DNA of 6,235 nucleotides, taken from the NCBI GenBank assembly GCA_030620925.1, contig JAUXIQ010000128.1, forward strand, positions 1-6,235, given 5' to 3'. This DNA is from JAUXIQ01 sp030620925 [NCBI: Nitrospinota bacterium]. GTDB taxonomy: Bacteria > JAUXIQ01. Of the stretch, positions 1 to 5,543 are shown piece after piece (the stretch's first letter is position 1; every line of letters begins with the position of its first letter). Below the pieces are notes generated by a model. That model had not been told where the DNA came from. It did no database searches and worked only from the letters and a program-made list of their open reading frames with translations. The translations under genes were made by a program, and so were the position numbers.

Positions 1-338
1 ACTTCCTCGGCGATGGAAGGGAGCCCGTAGGGTTGTCCCTGCAGTTTGTCAAGCAGGCGGTTAAAGACCTTTTCCGTGCCCATCAGGAGCACGTCGGTAT
101 GATCCGCGCTGCCGTCAATGGTGCCTCTGTTGGTGGCCGCCTCACCGTCTGCGGCCAGCATTTCCTGCTTCAGGATATGGGCGGCGGCGGAACCCACCCC
201 TTCCAGCTTTATCACTCTGAAGGTGGCCTTCTTGCACATAAGTTCTATGCCCCGCGGATGGACACCCATGCGTTCCATCTCGGCGCAGGCTTCCTGTGCG
301 CTGTGAAAAAACTTCAGGGTGGGATTATGACCGGTCAT
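1..338 (-). CDS. folP: Dihydropteroate synthase-like, N-terminal region only (3' end outside the window)
   Basis: Translating the minus strand from the ATG at 336-338 gives 112 open codons to the window edge. A TAA lies two codons upstream in frame, which excludes an upstream extension. The segment has MGVHPRGIELMCKKATF (24-40), a LEGV turn (45-48), HILKQEML (54-61), GEAATNRGTIDG (65-76), TDVLLMGT (81-88) and KLQGQPYGLPSIAEE (98-112). As I remember it, this matches the N-terminal extension of the long bacterial and archaeal dihydropteroate synthases, before the core TIM barrel with its NVTPDSFSDGG motif. That core would lie outside the window, so the catalytic part is unseen. The family joins DHPP to p-aminobenzoate, downstream of FolE, and the position 49 nt after folE supports the call. 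The ribosome site is weak (GGAT, about 6 nt away). Confidence rests on recall of the extension plus context. Confidence 0.72.
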   Translation of the reverse strand, partial: MTGHNPTLKFFHSAQEACAEMERMGVHPRGIELMCKKATFRVIKLEGVGSAAAHILKQEMLAADGEAATNRGTIDGSADHTDVLLMGTEKVFNRLLDKLQGQPYGLPSIAEE

Positions 339-387
339 GGTTTATCCGTCGGATACTTCATTCGGAAAGCTCTTAGTCGCAGGCGAT

Positions 388-969
388 TCAGGCTCCGGTG
401 GTTATGAGGCTGAGCGCCTCCGCCCTGGTGGATTGCTGCCGCAACACCCCCCTCACTGCCGATGTCACCGCTTTTGAACCCGGTTTCCTGATACCCCTTA
501 TGGTCATACAAGTATGCTCTGCCTCCACCACCACCAGAACACCTTGAGGTTTGAGCAGCCGCACAATGGTATCGGCTATCTCCGTGGTAAGCCTCTCTTG
601 CATCTGCGGCCGGCGGGCCAGGGAATCCACCACCCGGGCCAGCTTGCTCAAGCCGGTGATGCGATTGTCTTTGGGAATGTAGGCCACGTTGGCCTTGCCC
701 ATAAAGGGCAGCAGATGGTGCTCGCAAAGGGAAGCAAAAAAGATATCCTTCACGATGATCATCTCATCGTGCTCCTGGGTGTAAAAGAGTTTGAGCTCCT
801 CGTCGGGTTCCTGGTTGGTGCCGCCCATTATATCCGCATACATCTGGGCCACTCGCCTCGGTGTGTCTCTCAAACCTTCCCGATGGGGGTCTTCACCGAC
901 GGCTTCCAGTATCATGCCCACGGCGCGCTCGATCTTTTCCAGGTCTATCCGATCCTCAGGTCGCTCCAT
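388..969 (-). CDS. folE: GTP cyclohydrolase I (type IA)
   Basis: This enzyme converts GTP to 7,8-dihydroneopterin triphosphate, the first step of tetrahydrofolate (and biopterin) synthesis, as a toroidal cytosolic decamer. The 193-residue product fits the compact bacterial form. Visible signatures: [12 protein letters not shown] (30-41), the zinc and active-site motif CEHHLLPF (82-89), GLSKLAR (106-112), RPQMQERLT (120-128), and [11 protein letters not shown] (149-159). By family alignment C82, H85 and C154 are the zinc ligands and H84 and H152 are catalytic positions; all are intact. The ATG lies inside the end of ftsH (14-nt overlap, different frame). There is no well-spaced strong ribosome site (an AAGG almost touches the ATG), so translation probably depends on coupling to ftsH. 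It stops 49 nt before the folP-like gene. Confidence 0.96.
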   Translation of the reverse strand: MERPEDRIDLEKIERAVGMILEAVGEDPHREGLRDTPRRVAQMYADIMGGTNQEPDEELKLFYTQEHDEMIIVKDIFFASLCEHHLLPFMGKANVAYIPKDNRITGLSKLARVVDSLARRPQMQERLTTEIADTIVRLLKPQGVLVVVEAEHTCMTIRGIRKPGSKAVTSAVRGVLRQQSTRAEALSLITTGA

Positions 970-2794
970 CCTTAACGATCTCGTCTATCTCCCCTGCGTC
1001 CAGCACTTCCTTCTCCAGGAGTGCGTCGGCGAGGGCGTAAAGATTATCGATGTTCATCTGGAGCAAGCTTTTAGCCCGCTCGTAGCTATCAAACACCAGG
1101 TGTTTGACCTCCGTATCTATCTCTACGGCTGTCTCTTCGCTGTAATCCTGATGGCGGGCTATTTCCCGTCCCAGGAAAATAACTTCTTCCTTTTTACCGA
1201 AAGAGAGGGGGCCCATCTTTTCGCTCATACCCCACTCGCAGACCATTTTACGCGCCAGCTCGGTCGCACGCTCTATGTCGTTGCCGGCTCCGGTGGTGGT
1301 ATCCTTGAGAACCAGCTCCTCGGCCGCCCTGCCTCCCATAAGTACGGTCAGGTTATTCTGCAGAAATGTTCGATGGTAGTTATGTTTTTCGTCGATGGGA
1401 AGCTGCTGGGTTATACCCAGGGCGCGGCCCCGGGGTATGATGGAGACTTTGTGTATGGGGTCGGTCTCCGGCAGCAGTTTGGCCACCAGGGTGTGGCCCG
1501 CTTCATGGAAAGCTATATTTCTCTTCTCCTCATCGCTGATAACCAGGCTGCGCCGTTCAGCGCCCATGAGCACCTTATCCTTGGCATACTCGAATTCGCT
1601 CATTTCCACTGTTTTTTTGTCTCTCCTGGCTGCAAGGAGAACCGCCTCGTTGACCAGATTGGCCAGATCGGCGCCGGAAAAGCCGGGGGTGCCCCTGGCC
1701 AGTATGGAAAGGTCTACGTTGGGGGCCAGCGGAATACCTCTGGCGTGCACCTTGAGAATCCCCTCGCGGCCCTTTACGTCGGGCGAGGGCACCACCACCT
1801 GGCGGTCGAACCTGCCCGGCCTGAGCAGGGCGGGGTCCAGGACGTCGGGCCTGTTGGTGGCCGCTACCAGGATAACCCCCTCGTTGGCCTCGAAGCCGTC
1901 CATTTCCACCAGCAATTGATTGAGCGTTTGTTCCCGCTCATCGTGTCCCCCTCCCAGACCGGCTCCGCGCAGACGCCCCACTGCATCTATCTCATCTATG
2001 AATATTATACAGGGGGCGTGTTTCTTGCCCTGGTCGAAAAGGTCTCTGACCCTGGAGGCACCCACTCCCACGAACATCTCAACAAAATCGGAGCCGCTTA
2101 TGTTGAAGAAAGGCACGTCCGCCTCCCCGGCGATAGCCCTGGCCAACAGTGTCTTGCCGGTGCCGGGAGGCCCCATGAGGAGCACACCCTTGGGTATTTT
2201 ACCGCCAAGCTTCTGGAACTTTTGAGGCTCCGTCAGGAAATCTATTATCTCGCTGAGTTCTTCTTTGGCCTCTTCGATGCCCGCCACATCCTTGAAGGTA
2301 ACCTTTTTCTTGACGTCTGAGAGCATCCTGGCTTTGCTCTTGCCGAAAGAGAGCGCTTTGCTGCCTCCACTTTGCATCTGACGCATAAAGAATATCCAGA
2401 TGCCCAGGAAGAAGAGCAAGGGCAGCCAGGTGATGAACGTACTCATGTACCAGCTGGGCTTCTCCATCGGCTCGACCTTTATGCGCACGTCATACTGGCG
2501 GAGCATCTTTATGAGGTCAGGGTCTTCGGGGGCATACGTTTTGAACGCCAGTCTTCCGAAGTTATCATGATACTTACCGGAGATTCTCTCTCCTCTTATA
2601 TTTACCTCAGCTATTCTCCTGGCCTCGACATCTGCTATGAACTCTGTATAGTCAACCTCTTTTTCCTTGACCCCCGGCCGATTGAATATCTGGAACAGGG
2701 CCACCATTATGAGCCCCACCACCAACCATAGAGCCAGATTCTTGTAAATGGGATTCACTTCTCTATCCCCTTGTTTATCTCGTTTCTTAAACAT
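956..2794 (-). CDS. ftsH: ATP-dependent zinc metalloprotease FtsH
   Basis: FtsH is a membrane-anchored AAA+ protease that extracts and degrades membrane and short-lived cytosolic proteins, acting as a hexamer at the inner membrane. The 612-residue product is of normal length. In order: membrane segment 1 (about 15-37), a short periplasmic FtsH_ext region (about 45-112), membrane segment 2 (about 116-137), Walker A GPPGTGKT (208-215), pore loop MFVGVG (240-245), Walker B IIFIDEID (263-270), the second region of homology ending in RPGRFDR (325-331), zinc site HEAGH (430-434), and the third ligand D506 in GAGND. All catalytic residues are present. The ATG at 2794 has AGGA 4 nt upstream. A GTG at 2758 (residue 13), with AGGGG before it, would give the [10 protein letters not shown] start I recall in related proteins and is a serious alternative. 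The 3' end overlaps folE by 14 nt. Confidence 0.97.
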   Translation of the reverse strand: MFKKRDKQGDREVNPIYKNLALWLVVGLIMVALFQIFNRPGVKEKEVDYTEFIADVEARRIAEVNIRGERISGKYHDNFGRLAFKTYAPEDPDLIKMLRQYDVRIKVEPMEKPSWYMSTFITWLPLLFFLGIWIFFMRQMQSGGSKALSFGKSKARMLSDVKKKVTFKDVAGIEEAKEELSEIIDFLTEPQKFQKLGGKIPKGVLLMGPPGTGKTLLARAIAGEADVPFFNISGSDFVEMFVGVGASRVRDLFDQGKKHAPCIIFIDEIDAVGRLRGAGLGGGHDEREQTLNQLLVEMDGFEANEGVILVAATNRPDVLDPALLRPGRFDRQVVVPSPDVKGREGILKVHARGIPLAPNVDLSILARGTPGFSGADLANLVNEAVLLAARRDKKTVEMSEFEYAKDKVLMGAERRSLVISDEEKRNIAFHEAGHTLVAKLLPETDPIHKVSIIPRGRALGITQQLPIDEKHNYHRTFLQNNLTVLMGGRAAEELVLKDTTTGAGNDIERATELARKMVCEWGMSEKMGPLSFGKKEEVIFLGREIARHQDYSEETAVEIDTEVKHLVFDSYERAKSLLQMNIDNLYALADALLEKEVLDAGEIDEIVKDGAT

Positions 2795-2903
2795 ATTATC
2801 CTGTTTTGTTCGGGTTCCGCGCCTCCACCCTATCCACTAAATTTAATAATAACACTGCGAAAACATTTATTTTAAATATATTTTCCCGTTTACAATACGA
2901 TTC

Positions 2904-2932
2904 ATTATATTCGATTCAGTCGTTTTTTTCCA
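2904..2932 (-). promoter_or_regulatory. Promoter candidate for ftsH (and folE-folP)
   Basis: On the minus strand TGGAAA (2927-2932, four of six matches to TTGACA) is followed after exactly 17 nt by a perfect TATAAT (2904-2909). The -35 lies in the last codons of tilS and the -10 just past its stop. A start near 2897 would give a 5' leader of about 100 nt before ftsH. Two copies of TGAATCG (2912-2918 and 2898-2904) flank the -10 at a 14-bp spacing. A second, poorer pair is TTGTAA (2890-2895) with TAAAAT (2869-2874), whose 15-nt spacer is short. Confidence 0.5.
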
Positions 2933-4316
2933 CCCTCAACTGGAGAACCTGTCCGGTTTCAGGGTCGACTTTCACCCTTTCGGACACCCTGCCACCCACC
3001 ACCCACAATATTCCGTCTTTATCCGCCACAAGGGGCAGGTCGTCCCTTTTTGAAGCGGGAACGCGCAGTTCGATGAGGTAATCCTTAAGTTTTTTGCTCC
3101 CCGAAAGTCCCAGCGGCGAGAACCTGTCTCCAGCGCGCCTGTTCCTTATAACCGGGGCACCGCAAAGCTTTCCGTAATCCATAGAGGCGGCATCGCCCCG
3201 GCCTGATGACAGATCGAAAGGGGGACTGCTCATTATTTTAGCAATAAATCTGATCCCCCAGGCGGGCACCGCGGTAACTCCCGGGACGTTGAGCCTTACA
3301 TACTGTTCCCCCTTTTCCTTCTCAGCCCCCCTCCACAGGATCAGCCGGTCGAACTCCACCAGTGCTTCAAGGTCTCCCGCCAGGCGGAGGGATTTGCCCG
3401 ACCTGCGCGATTCGAGCAGTGATTCGATTGCGTATATCTTGACGCTGTCCATGCTGGTCGGCTCGGCGTCCATGCGCATCAATATATGTCTCAGGGCGCG
3501 CCTTCGGTACCCCGATGGAAGCCCCATGAGGGCCCCGATATCCACCTCCAGACGATCAGTAGAGCATTCCAGTGAGAGCTGAGGCATTAATTCCTCCACC
3601 CACCGCTCGACCGCCCGGTTCTCCTCCCTTATGATATCCCCCATCGTAGCAAGCCCCTGCACCAGCCTGGGGTTATAATCTCTCTCCAGGAGGGGAATGA
3701 GCTCGAGGCGTATCTTGTTTCTCAGGTAGTTTGTCTTCAAGTTGGATGGGTCGTTTACGTATTGGACCCCCCTCTCACTCAGATACTTTTCCACCTCTCC
3801 CCGCTGTATCTCTATAATGGGGCGCACGTATACGCCTTCTCGCACAGGCGGTATGCCGGAAAGCCCCGCCGCCCCCGAACCCCGCAGCATGTTCATCAAA
3901 ATGGTCTCCGCCTGGTCGTTGGCGTTGTGCCCCAGGGCTATTTTGTCGGCCCCCTGCTCCGCCGCCTTTTCCTTCAGGAAGGAATACCTCACCTCCCTGG
4001 CGGCTTGCTGAACGGACAATTTTTTGTTTTCACGCGCATATTCACTCACGTCGGCGCTGCCCGTAACGCATGGAACGCCCAGTCTCTCAGCCAGTGATAC
4101 GGCGAACTCCGCCTCCCTCTCAGCCTCCGCTCCCCGGAGCATGTGATTCAAATGGGCGGCGCACAGGCTGATGCCCAGCTCATCTCTAAGCTCCAGCAGT
4201 AAATGGAGGAGACAAACCGAATCGGCCCCTCCGGAAAGGGCCACCATGGCCTTCTCCCCGGTGGCGAACATTCGATGTCTCTTAATCGTTTCCCTGACTT
4301 TTCTTATCACCGACAT
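2916..4316 (-). CDS. tilS: tRNA(Ile)-lysidine synthase
   Basis: TilS uses ATP and lysine to turn C34 of the CAU anticodon of tRNA-Ile2 into lysidine, which changes both its codon reading (AUA) and its charging. The 466-residue product has the N-type ATP pyrophosphatase motif SGGADS (residues 28-33), HLNHMLRG (55-62), the GHNANDQAET block (129-138), and DPSN...YLRNKIR (189-203). Its C-terminal TilS domain carries RNRRAGDRFSPLG and the KKLKDYLIELRVPASKR region, typical of the long bacterial form. I chose the ATG at 4316 because AGGGA lies 5 nt upstream and the family normally has 20-30 residues before the SGG motif. The frame stays open to a GTG at 4358 (14 more residues, with an ATG at 4349), and that extension looks non-conserved. 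The gene lies 160 nt downstream of a CAU tRNA in the same direction and ends 121 nt before ftsH. Confidence 0.93.
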   Translation of the reverse strand: MSVIRKVRETIKRHRMFATGEKAMVALSGGADSVCLLHLLLELRDELGISLCAAHLNHMLRGAEAEREAEFAVSLAERLGVPCVTGSADVSEYARENKKLSVQQAAREVRYSFLKEKAAEQGADKIALGHNANDQAETILMNMLRGSGAAGLSGIPPVREGVYVRPIIEIQRGEVEKYLSERGVQYVNDPSNLKTNYLRNKIRLELIPLLERDYNPRLVQGLATMGDIIREENRAVERWVEELMPQLSLECSTDRLEVDIGALMGLPSGYRRRALRHILMRMDAEPTSMDSVKIYAIESLLESRRSGKSLRLAGDLEALVEFDRLILWRGAEKEKGEQYVRLNVPGVTAVPAWGIRFIAKIMSSPPFDLSSGRGDAASMDYGKLCGAPVIRNRRAGDRFSPLGLSGSKKLKDYLIELRVPASKRDDLPLVADKDGILWVVGGRVSERVKVDPETGQVLQLRVEKND

Positions 4317-4321
4317 GCAAA

Positions 4322-4326
4322 TCCCT
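4322..4326 (-). promoter_or_regulatory. Ribosome binding site deciding the tilS start
   Basis: AGGGA lies 5 nt upstream of the ATG at 4316, which favours this start over the in-frame GTG (4358) and ATG (4349) further upstream. Confidence 0.6.
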
Positions 4327-4448
4327 GCGGGCCGCGATGGAAAACTCATGCTTTCCACCCGAAACAGACGGGAAAAGAGGATACATAAGACGGGGAGGGA
4401 TAAACCGATAATACGTCAGCACTGTACATGAAACGCAGGGTCTGTTCC

Positions 4449-4472
4449 TTGTAATGTAACTTGTAATGTAAG
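4449..4472 (-). repeat. 12-bp tandem repeat just downstream of the tRNA
   Basis: On the plus strand TTGTAATGTAAC (4449-4460) is followed by TTGTAATGTAAG (4461-4472), identical in 11 of 12 positions. It begins 4 nt beyond the encoded CCA end. An AACTT/AAGTT inverted pair (4458-4474) overlaps it and could form only a weak hairpin. There is no T-tract, so I do not read it as a terminator. Confidence 0.75.
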
Positions 4473-4476
4473 TTGA

Positions 4477-4553
4477 TGGTGGCGGTGGAGGGCTTCGAAC
4501 CCCCGACTCTGCGGATATGAGCCGCATGCTCTAACCACCTGAGCTACACCGCC
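4477..4553 (-). tRNA. tRNA with CAT anticodon, probably elongator tRNA-Met
   Basis: A complete 77-nt cloverleaf with the CCA end encoded (4477-4479). The acceptor stem GGCGGTG/CACCGCC is fully paired. The D-arm is GCTC/GAGC. The anticodon stem TGCGG/CCGCA holds the loop CTCATAT with anticodon CAT at 4517-4519. The variable loop is GAGTC, and the T-arm has loop TTCGAAG. A paired G1-C72 rules against initiator tRNA, which normally has an unpaired first position. CAT then leaves elongator Met or the lysidine-modified tRNA-Ile2. The acceptor stem, the T-arm start and U38 resemble the elongator tRNA-Met of Bacillus subtilis as I remember it, while Ile2 genes I recall have A38. I prefer Met, but Ile2 is a real alternative because the next gene is tilS. 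No clear terminator follows, so the transcript may run into tilS. Confidence 0.93.
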
Positions 4554-4562
4554 ACGCCTCTA

Positions 4563-4592
4563 TAGATAAAGCCAGGCGGGGTATATTGTCAA
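4563..4592 (-). promoter_or_regulatory. Sigma70-type promoter for the tRNA gene
   Basis: An exact TTGACA -35 hexamer (4587-4592) is followed after 18 nt by TATCTA (4563-4568), a weak -10 (3 of 6 consensus positions). Only 9 nt separate the -10 from the first base of the mature tRNA, so transcription would start within a few bases of the tRNA 5' end. The position directly upstream of a tRNA gene supports function. Confidence 0.6.
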
Positions 4593-4596
4593 CCTT

Positions 4597-4618
4597 ATAA
4601 TCTCCGATAATCTCCGAT
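4597..4618 (-). repeat. 10-bp tandem repeat, 2.2 copies, upstream of the tRNA promoter
   Basis: The minus strand reads ATCGGAGATT twice in perfect tandem, followed by AT. The array ends 4 nt before the -35 hexamer of the tRNA promoter. A 10-bp period is close to one helical turn, so both copies would face the same side of the DNA. That would suit an upstream activator site, which is inference; a slippage duplication is equally possible. Confidence 0.8.
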
Positions 4619-4648
4619 CCGGGAGGGAAGCACTTTTTATCGCAGGTG

Positions 4649-4690
4649 AAAAGGCATGGACGGGGGAACCCGGCCGGAGAAAGACCATCC
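4649..4690 (-). terminator. Weak terminator candidate after the udk operon
   Basis: Downstream of the small cysteine-rich gene, the minus-strand RNA can form an imperfect outer stem (4685-4690 with 4653-4659, a GGATGG/CCATGCC pairing with one G-G mismatch). An inner GC stem (CGGG at 4669-4672 with CCCG at 4661-4664) sits within it. Only four T residues follow (4649-4652). The position is right for ending the operon before the tRNA promoter, but the stem is imperfect and the T-tract short. Confidence 0.3.
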
Positions 4691-4709
4691 CCTACAAACA
4701 TACCCACGC

Positions 4710-4892
4710 TCAACGCTCCCCGCCGCTATCTTCCTTGGCCCCTTCCCGTTGCTCGTCGATCTTAATGCTCAAGTCTCTCGTATACTCCTTGCAGTAGAGT
4801 GACGGGGAATCCTGGAATCGATATTTCAGCTTGCAGTCCCCGCGCCAGGCGCAAAGGGAGCAGTAAGACACGCCTTCCTTCTCCTGCACCAT
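4710..4892 (-). CDS. Small four-cysteine protein of unknown function
   Basis: This 60-residue frame begins 3 nt after the udk TGA, with a GGTGA-type ribosome site that overlaps that stop. I do not recognise the family with certainty. The N-terminal half holds all four cysteines (C11, C14, C20, C34; pattern C-x2-C-x5-C-x13-C) within aromatic and basic residues (YCSLCAWRGDC, then YCKEYTRDL). The C-terminal third is charged and probably disordered (DEQREGAKEDSGGER). The spacing suits a small zinc-binding or iron-sulfur-binding fold, which is inference. There is no signal peptide or membrane segment. The tight placement after udk and the ordered cysteine pattern argue for a real gene rather than a chance frame. 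It is probably the last gene of the SH3b/TPR-udk operon. An alternative GTG start lies one codon downstream. Confidence 0.7.
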   Translation of the reverse strand: MVQEKEGVSYCSLCAWRGDCKLKYRFQDSPSLYCKEYTRDLSIKIDEQREGAKEDSGGER

Positions 4893-4895
4893 GCT

Positions 4896-5543
4896 TCACC
4901 CCGTCTCCATCAGGCTGTCTTTATATCCCCGGACTATATTCATGATCGTGCCCCGGACTACCTCCACCACGGGTCCATCCAGACTATTTCCCGGCACTAT
5001 GAGATGCGCGTATGACCTGCCAGGCAGAACGTATTTGAGATACATGGGATGCACGGTCTTCTGATACTGCCCCAACACCGACTCGTAGCTCCTCCCCCGC
5101 TCTTCCACATCCCGCCTGAGCCGCCTTATGAGGCACTCCGTGTCGTCCCCTTCAATATATATTCTTAAATCCAGGAGGTCGCGCAGTTGAGGGGGGTGGA
5201 AGATGAGCAGCCCCTCCAGCAGCACCACTTTCCCCGGAATTATCTCCTTCCGCTGGTCGGTGCGCTGGTGATTGTGGAAATCGTAAACGGGCTGCCTGAC
5301 GGCGCGGCCGGCCCTCAGTTCCTCCAGGTGCTCCATAAGGAGAGGCAGATCGAACGCCTGCGGCTGGTCGAAATTCCTTACCTCCCTATCCTCCAGAGGT
5401 ATATCTCCCAGATCGCGATAGTAGTCATCCTGCTGCAGGAGAGTCACATCAGCCGGAGAGAAACCGCTGCAGAGTTTTTTGGCGAAGAGCGTCTTACCGC
5501 AACAGGACCTTCCTGCCACCCCGATGGTGTAAACGGGCCCCAT
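4896..5543 (-). CDS. udk: Uridine kinase (uridine/cytidine phosphorylation)
   Basis: This 215-residue protein has the usual bacterial Udk length. It is a P-loop kinase of the phosphoribulokinase/uridine kinase family, which phosphorylates uridine or cytidine to UMP or CMP in cytoplasmic pyrimidine salvage. Visible motifs in order: Walker A GRSCCGKT (residues 11-18), QDDYY (38-42) with D39 at the expected catalytic aspartate, NFDQPQAFD (58-65), the nucleoside-binding PVYDFHNHQR (85-94, with Y87, F89 and H92 at the conserved places), the LLEGLLIF strand (108-115) and the lid RLRRDVEERGR (141-151). The start is fixed by an ideal Shine-Dalgarno site. The odd detail is a Cys-Cys pair inside the P-loop, where relatives usually have small residues such as Gly, Ala or Ser. 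The family is clear. A different nucleoside or another small-molecule acceptor cannot be excluded from sequence alone. Confidence 0.9.
   Translation of the reverse strand: MGPVYTIGVAGRSCCGKTLFAKKLCSGFSPADVTLLQQDDYYRDLGDIPLEDREVRNFDQPQAFDLPLLMEHLEELRAGRAVRQPVYDFHNHQRTDQRKEIIPGKVVLLEGLLIFHPPQLRDLLDLRIYIEGDDTECLIRRLRRDVEERGRSYESVLGQYQKTVHPMYLKYVLPGRSYAHLIVPGNSLDGPVVEVVRGTIMNIVRGYKDSLMETG

Noticed and set aside
33-407. A 124-codon plus-strand frame at the window start
   Set aside because: It is antisense to the FolP-like coding region and the folE-folP gap; the minus-strand translation has the family-like sequence.
335-727. A 130-codon minus-strand frame within folE
   Set aside because: Out-of-frame shadow of folE; low-complexity Gly/Ala/Arg-rich translation with no motif.
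791-2320. A 509-codon open frame on the plus strand antisense to ftsH and folE
   Set aside because: It lies opposite two genes with fully intact catalytic motifs. Its translation shows no recognisable domain and reads as a composition-driven shadow of the opposite strand.
4317-4358. A 14-residue N-terminal extension of TilS from the GTG at 4358
   Set aside because: The extension is unlike TilS N-termini, and the ATG at 4316 has a better-placed ribosome site.
4408-4413. TATTAT as a -10 box of a tilS-specific promoter
   Set aside because: No acceptable -35 hexamer at 16-18 nt upstream; best candidates match the consensus at about one position.
4449-4474. An att site or integrated element at the tRNA 3' end
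   Set aside because: The repeat does not duplicate tRNA sequence, no integrase gene is present, and housekeeping genes continue on both sides.
4282-4527. An 81-codon minus-strand frame spanning the tRNA and the tilS start
   Set aside because: It begins inside the tRNA and runs into tilS in another frame; no motif and no ribosome site fit it.
4531-4713. A 60-codon minus-strand frame between the four-cysteine gene and the tRNA
   Set aside because: Its 3' end lies within the tRNA and it covers the tRNA promoter and the tandem repeat. Its composition looks non-coding.
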